From Bacteroidales bacterium (GTDB lineage Bacteria > Bacteroidota > Bacteroidia > Bacteroidales > P3), in assembly GCA_017647065.1 (NCBI GenBank), contig JAGCLI010000182.1, positions 1-7,584 of the forward strand: a stretch of DNA of 7,584 nucleotides, written 5' to 3'. Positions 6,727 to 7,584 of this stretch are shown one piece after another. Position 1 is the stretch's first letter. The number at the start of each line of letters is the position of its first letter. The notes under the pieces are model-generated. The model was not told where the DNA came from. It did not search any database and saw nothing but the letters and a program-made list of their open reading frames with translations. Made by a program: the position numbers and the translations under genes.

Positions 6727-7107
6727 TGCAATGCTCCCCAAAATTGGACAAATAAAGAAAAAGTAAAAGACATAAACGGCATAACTTTGTACTCTAATCA
6801 AGGTTAGCATTGTAGGGGCATAAATACCAAGAAGCATTAAAAAGTATTGGAATTATAAAGGGTATGTCAAGAAAAGGAGATTGTCTAGACAATGCTGTAA
6901 TTGAACATTTCTTCAGTATTTAAAACAGTATTTGTATATTGCAAAAGGTTAAAGATGTTAAGTCTTTTATTAATGGTCTCAAAAAATATATTGAATATTA
7001 TAATAATTAACGTCTTAAATTAAAGTTGGGTGGGAAAAGCCTCATACAATATAAAGAAAGTTTTGTTAAATAAAATATTAACTAATCCAACTTTTTTGGG
7101 TGTTGTA
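6727..7107 (+). mobile_element. Decayed, internally deleted IS3-family (IS150-like) insertion sequence
   Basis: The left end, TGCAATG then CTCCCCAAAATTGGACA (6727-6750), begins with TG and resembles IS150-type termini, which share TTGGAC at the same offset. The right end at about 7085-7107 contains ATCCAACTTTTTTGGGTG, roughly the inverted complement of the left end. Between them lies only the last third of an IS3-type transposase frame. The element is about 380 bp instead of the usual 1.2-1.5 kb, because the left end runs almost directly into the region around the second catalytic Asp. I see no clear target-site duplication. It cannot move on its own. Confidence 0.75.
6763..7073 (+). pseudogene. 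Remnant of IS3-family transposase (OrfB, rve/DDE C-terminal part)
   Basis: Reading across frames gives, in order: ITLYSNQG (6781-6804), matching the family's LHSDQG but with Asn in place of the second catalytic Asp; TAG at 6805-6807 where Trp is usual; YQEALKSIGIIK (6825-6860); GMSRKGDCLDNAVIEHFF (6861-6914) with the catalytic Glu codon at 6903; KTVFVYCKR; KDVKSFINGLKKYIEYYNN (6951-7007); TAA 7008-7010; then RLKLKLGGKSLIQYKESFVK to TAA 7071-7073. At least three frameshifts (between 6808 and 6824, near 6918, near 6948) and two nonsense codons are present. The distance from the Asn codon to the Glu codon is one base short of the family's D(35)E spacing. The gene is clearly dead. Confidence 0.85.
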
Positions 7108-7154
7108 AAAAATGCACACATTGGCTCGCGTATGCCAAAATGTGTGCCATTTTT
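7108..7154. repeat. Long bulged hairpin (18 bp) beside the IS remnant
   Basis: AAAAATG (7108-7114) pairs with CATTTTT (7148-7154), CACACATT (7115-7122) with AATGTGTG (7139-7146), and GGC (7123-7125) with GCC (7134-7136). C7147 and A7137-A7138 are bulged and the loop is TCGCGTAT. This gives 18 base pairs starting directly after the IS right end. It could act as a terminator in both directions, a REP-like dispersed palindrome, or a recombination site. No coding frame explains it. Confidence 0.75.
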
Positions 7155-7187
7155 GCAATTTCAAATATATTCGTATGTAATAAAACT

Positions 7188-7245
7188 AAACGGAAACAGG
7201 TTGATTTGTGTTTATAATATTCACAATTTCAAATAGTTTCCGTTT
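7188..7245. repeat. Nested inverted repeat (10-bp outer stem)
   Basis: AAACGGAAAC (7188-7197) and GTTTCCGTTT (7236-7245) are perfect inverted repeats 38 nt apart. Inside, TTGTG (7206-7210) and CACAA (7222-7226) form a smaller inner stem around an A/T loop. CAATTTCAAATA also occurs twice as a direct repeat, at 7156-7167 and 7224-7235. The arrangement could be a small structured RNA, a binding site or the ends of a tiny element; nothing identifies which. Confidence 0.6.
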
Positions 7246-7309
7246 GTTCTTGTTAAATTGAATACCATTACTTATTTTCCGATGCAGAGTTTTTATTTGC
7301 CCACACAAA

Positions 7310-7483
7310 ATGCAAAATACTAAATTTAACCAATTAGTATTCAGTGTGTTGCAAAATTCTCCCGAGGAACAAAAGTTTATTCGGGGGACAGACAGGGGAC
7401 TGCTTTTTTGCAAAGAAACCAATAAAATCTGCAAAAACGCACTTTTTTTAGAATTTTTAGCATATTTGCATTTCGTTGCATGA
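7310..7483 (+). CDS. Possible 57-residue hypothetical protein
   Basis: ATG 7310 opens 57 codons ending at TGA 7481-7483. It begins MQNTKFNQLVFSVLQ, continues with a polar middle (EEQKFIRGTDRG) and ends with a hydrophobic segment (ALFLEFLAYLHFVA) that could be amphipathic or membrane-seeking. The two Cys residues (34 and 41) have no evident motif. The frame is open upstream to a stop at 7259, with no other ATG. There is no SD, and an A/C-rich leader precedes it. I do not recognise the protein. It may be a genuine small gene, the N-terminal fragment of a lost gene, or a chance ORF; an overlapping minus-strand frame (7186-7434) is also open, which weakens the case. Confidence 0.25.
   Translation: MQNTKFNQLVFSVLQNSPEEQKFIRGTDRGLLFCKETNKICKNALFLEFLAYLHFVA
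7358..7388. repeat. Short GC-rich hairpin
   Basis: TCTCCCGA (7358-7365) pairs with TCGGGGGA (7381-7388), eight pairs including one T-G wobble, around a 15-nt loop. It stands out because the flanks are AT-rich, and it lies inside the weak ORF at 7310-7483. Confidence 0.45.
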
Positions 7484-7541
7484 TAAAATTGCCTTTAATT
7501 GGAACTGAAATTGCACCTGTGAAATCTATTAAATTTAGTGG

Positions 7542-7584
7542 TTTAGTTTAGTCCAATGTATATATAGAATAGGAGTAAACTAAA
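7542..7584. repeat. 13-bp inverted repeat at the right edge of the window
   Basis: TTTAGTTTAGTCC (7542-7554) and GGAGTAAACTAAA (7572-7584) pair at 12 of 13 positions around a 17-nt A/T loop. The right arm ends exactly at the window edge, so the stem may be longer. AGGAG at 7571-7575 resembles a ribosome binding site, but no start codon follows within the window. Confidence 0.6.

Larger units (their letters stand above)
6440..7584. other. 1.1-kb stretch without a convincing large gene
   Basis: After the last WD40 gene no frame carries a recognisable intact protein. The stretch contains a terminator-like hairpin, a minus-strand promoter, a 22-bp tandem repeat, an IS3-family remnant, several inverted repeats and one weak 57-codon ORF, each listed separately. 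I see nothing further in the sequence between these elements. The composition is very AT-rich except for a G-rich patch at about 7361-7402. The pattern is typical of a decayed boundary of a mobile or defence region. Confidence 0.7.

Noticed and set aside
6782..6788. TAACTTTG as a promoter
   Set aside because: It lies within the transposase remnant, where it encodes the conserved I-T-L of the catalytic block, and no gene follows.
7030..7236. 68-codon plus-strand frame
   Set aside because: It starts inside the transposase remnant in the wrong frame, runs across the IS end and the long hairpin, and has no protein-like features.
7186..7434. 82-codon minus-strand frame
   Set aside because: It crosses two inverted repeats, has no recognisable motif and no promoter upstream that I can see; a chance ORF is more likely.
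7480..7551. 23-codon frame whose ATG overlaps the TGA of the 57-codon ORF
   Set aside because: The ATGA overlap looks like coupling, but the frame is too short and its end is inside the terminal inverted repeat.

Overview
The window looks like chromosomal accessory DNA from a member of the Bacteroidota. It is strongly AT-rich, the start codons lack Shine-Dalgarno sequences and sit behind A-rich leaders, and a clear Bacteroidota-type -7 element (TAnnTTTG) lies before the first full gene. The assignment is by inference; nothing here fixes a genus.

Layout, left to right. Positions 1-122 hold the last 39 codons of an unidentified plus-strand gene. A promoter-like TATATTTG follows. Two large genes 4 bp apart come next (156-2078 and 2083-4374). 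Both encode DUF262 (GmrS-like) proteins with the DGQQRLTT motif. Only the first also carries the DUF1524 HNH nuclease half of the GmrSD family. After 79 bp come two WD40 beta-propeller genes (4454-5902 and 5918-6439), 15 bp apart and in the same reading frame, with only one stop codon between them. The first has a helical N-terminal region of about 125 residues that I do not recognise, followed by about eight WD repeats. The second is nothing but four regular 42-residue WD repeats.

The remaining 1.1 kb (6440-7584) has no convincing large gene but is rich in structure. It holds a terminator-like hairpin with a duplicated arm, a perfect-looking minus-strand promoter, and a strict 22-bp tandem repeat of nested dyads. 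It also holds a decayed, internally deleted IS3-family (IS150-like) insertion sequence, a long bulged hairpin directly after it, a nested inverted repeat, a possible 57-codon ORF and a 13-bp inverted repeat at the window edge.

Working hypothesis: the four genes form one defence cassette. An asymmetric pair of GmrSD-like proteins (one nuclease-competent, one not) would be the modification-dependent restriction core, similar in outline to the two-protein TgvAB system of Vibrio cholerae VPI-2. The WD40 proteins would be a sensor or scaffold. The pairing of the two DUF262 proteins is well supported by the sequence. Including the WD40 genes rests on co-orientation and short spacing only, and would be the less familiar part of such a system.
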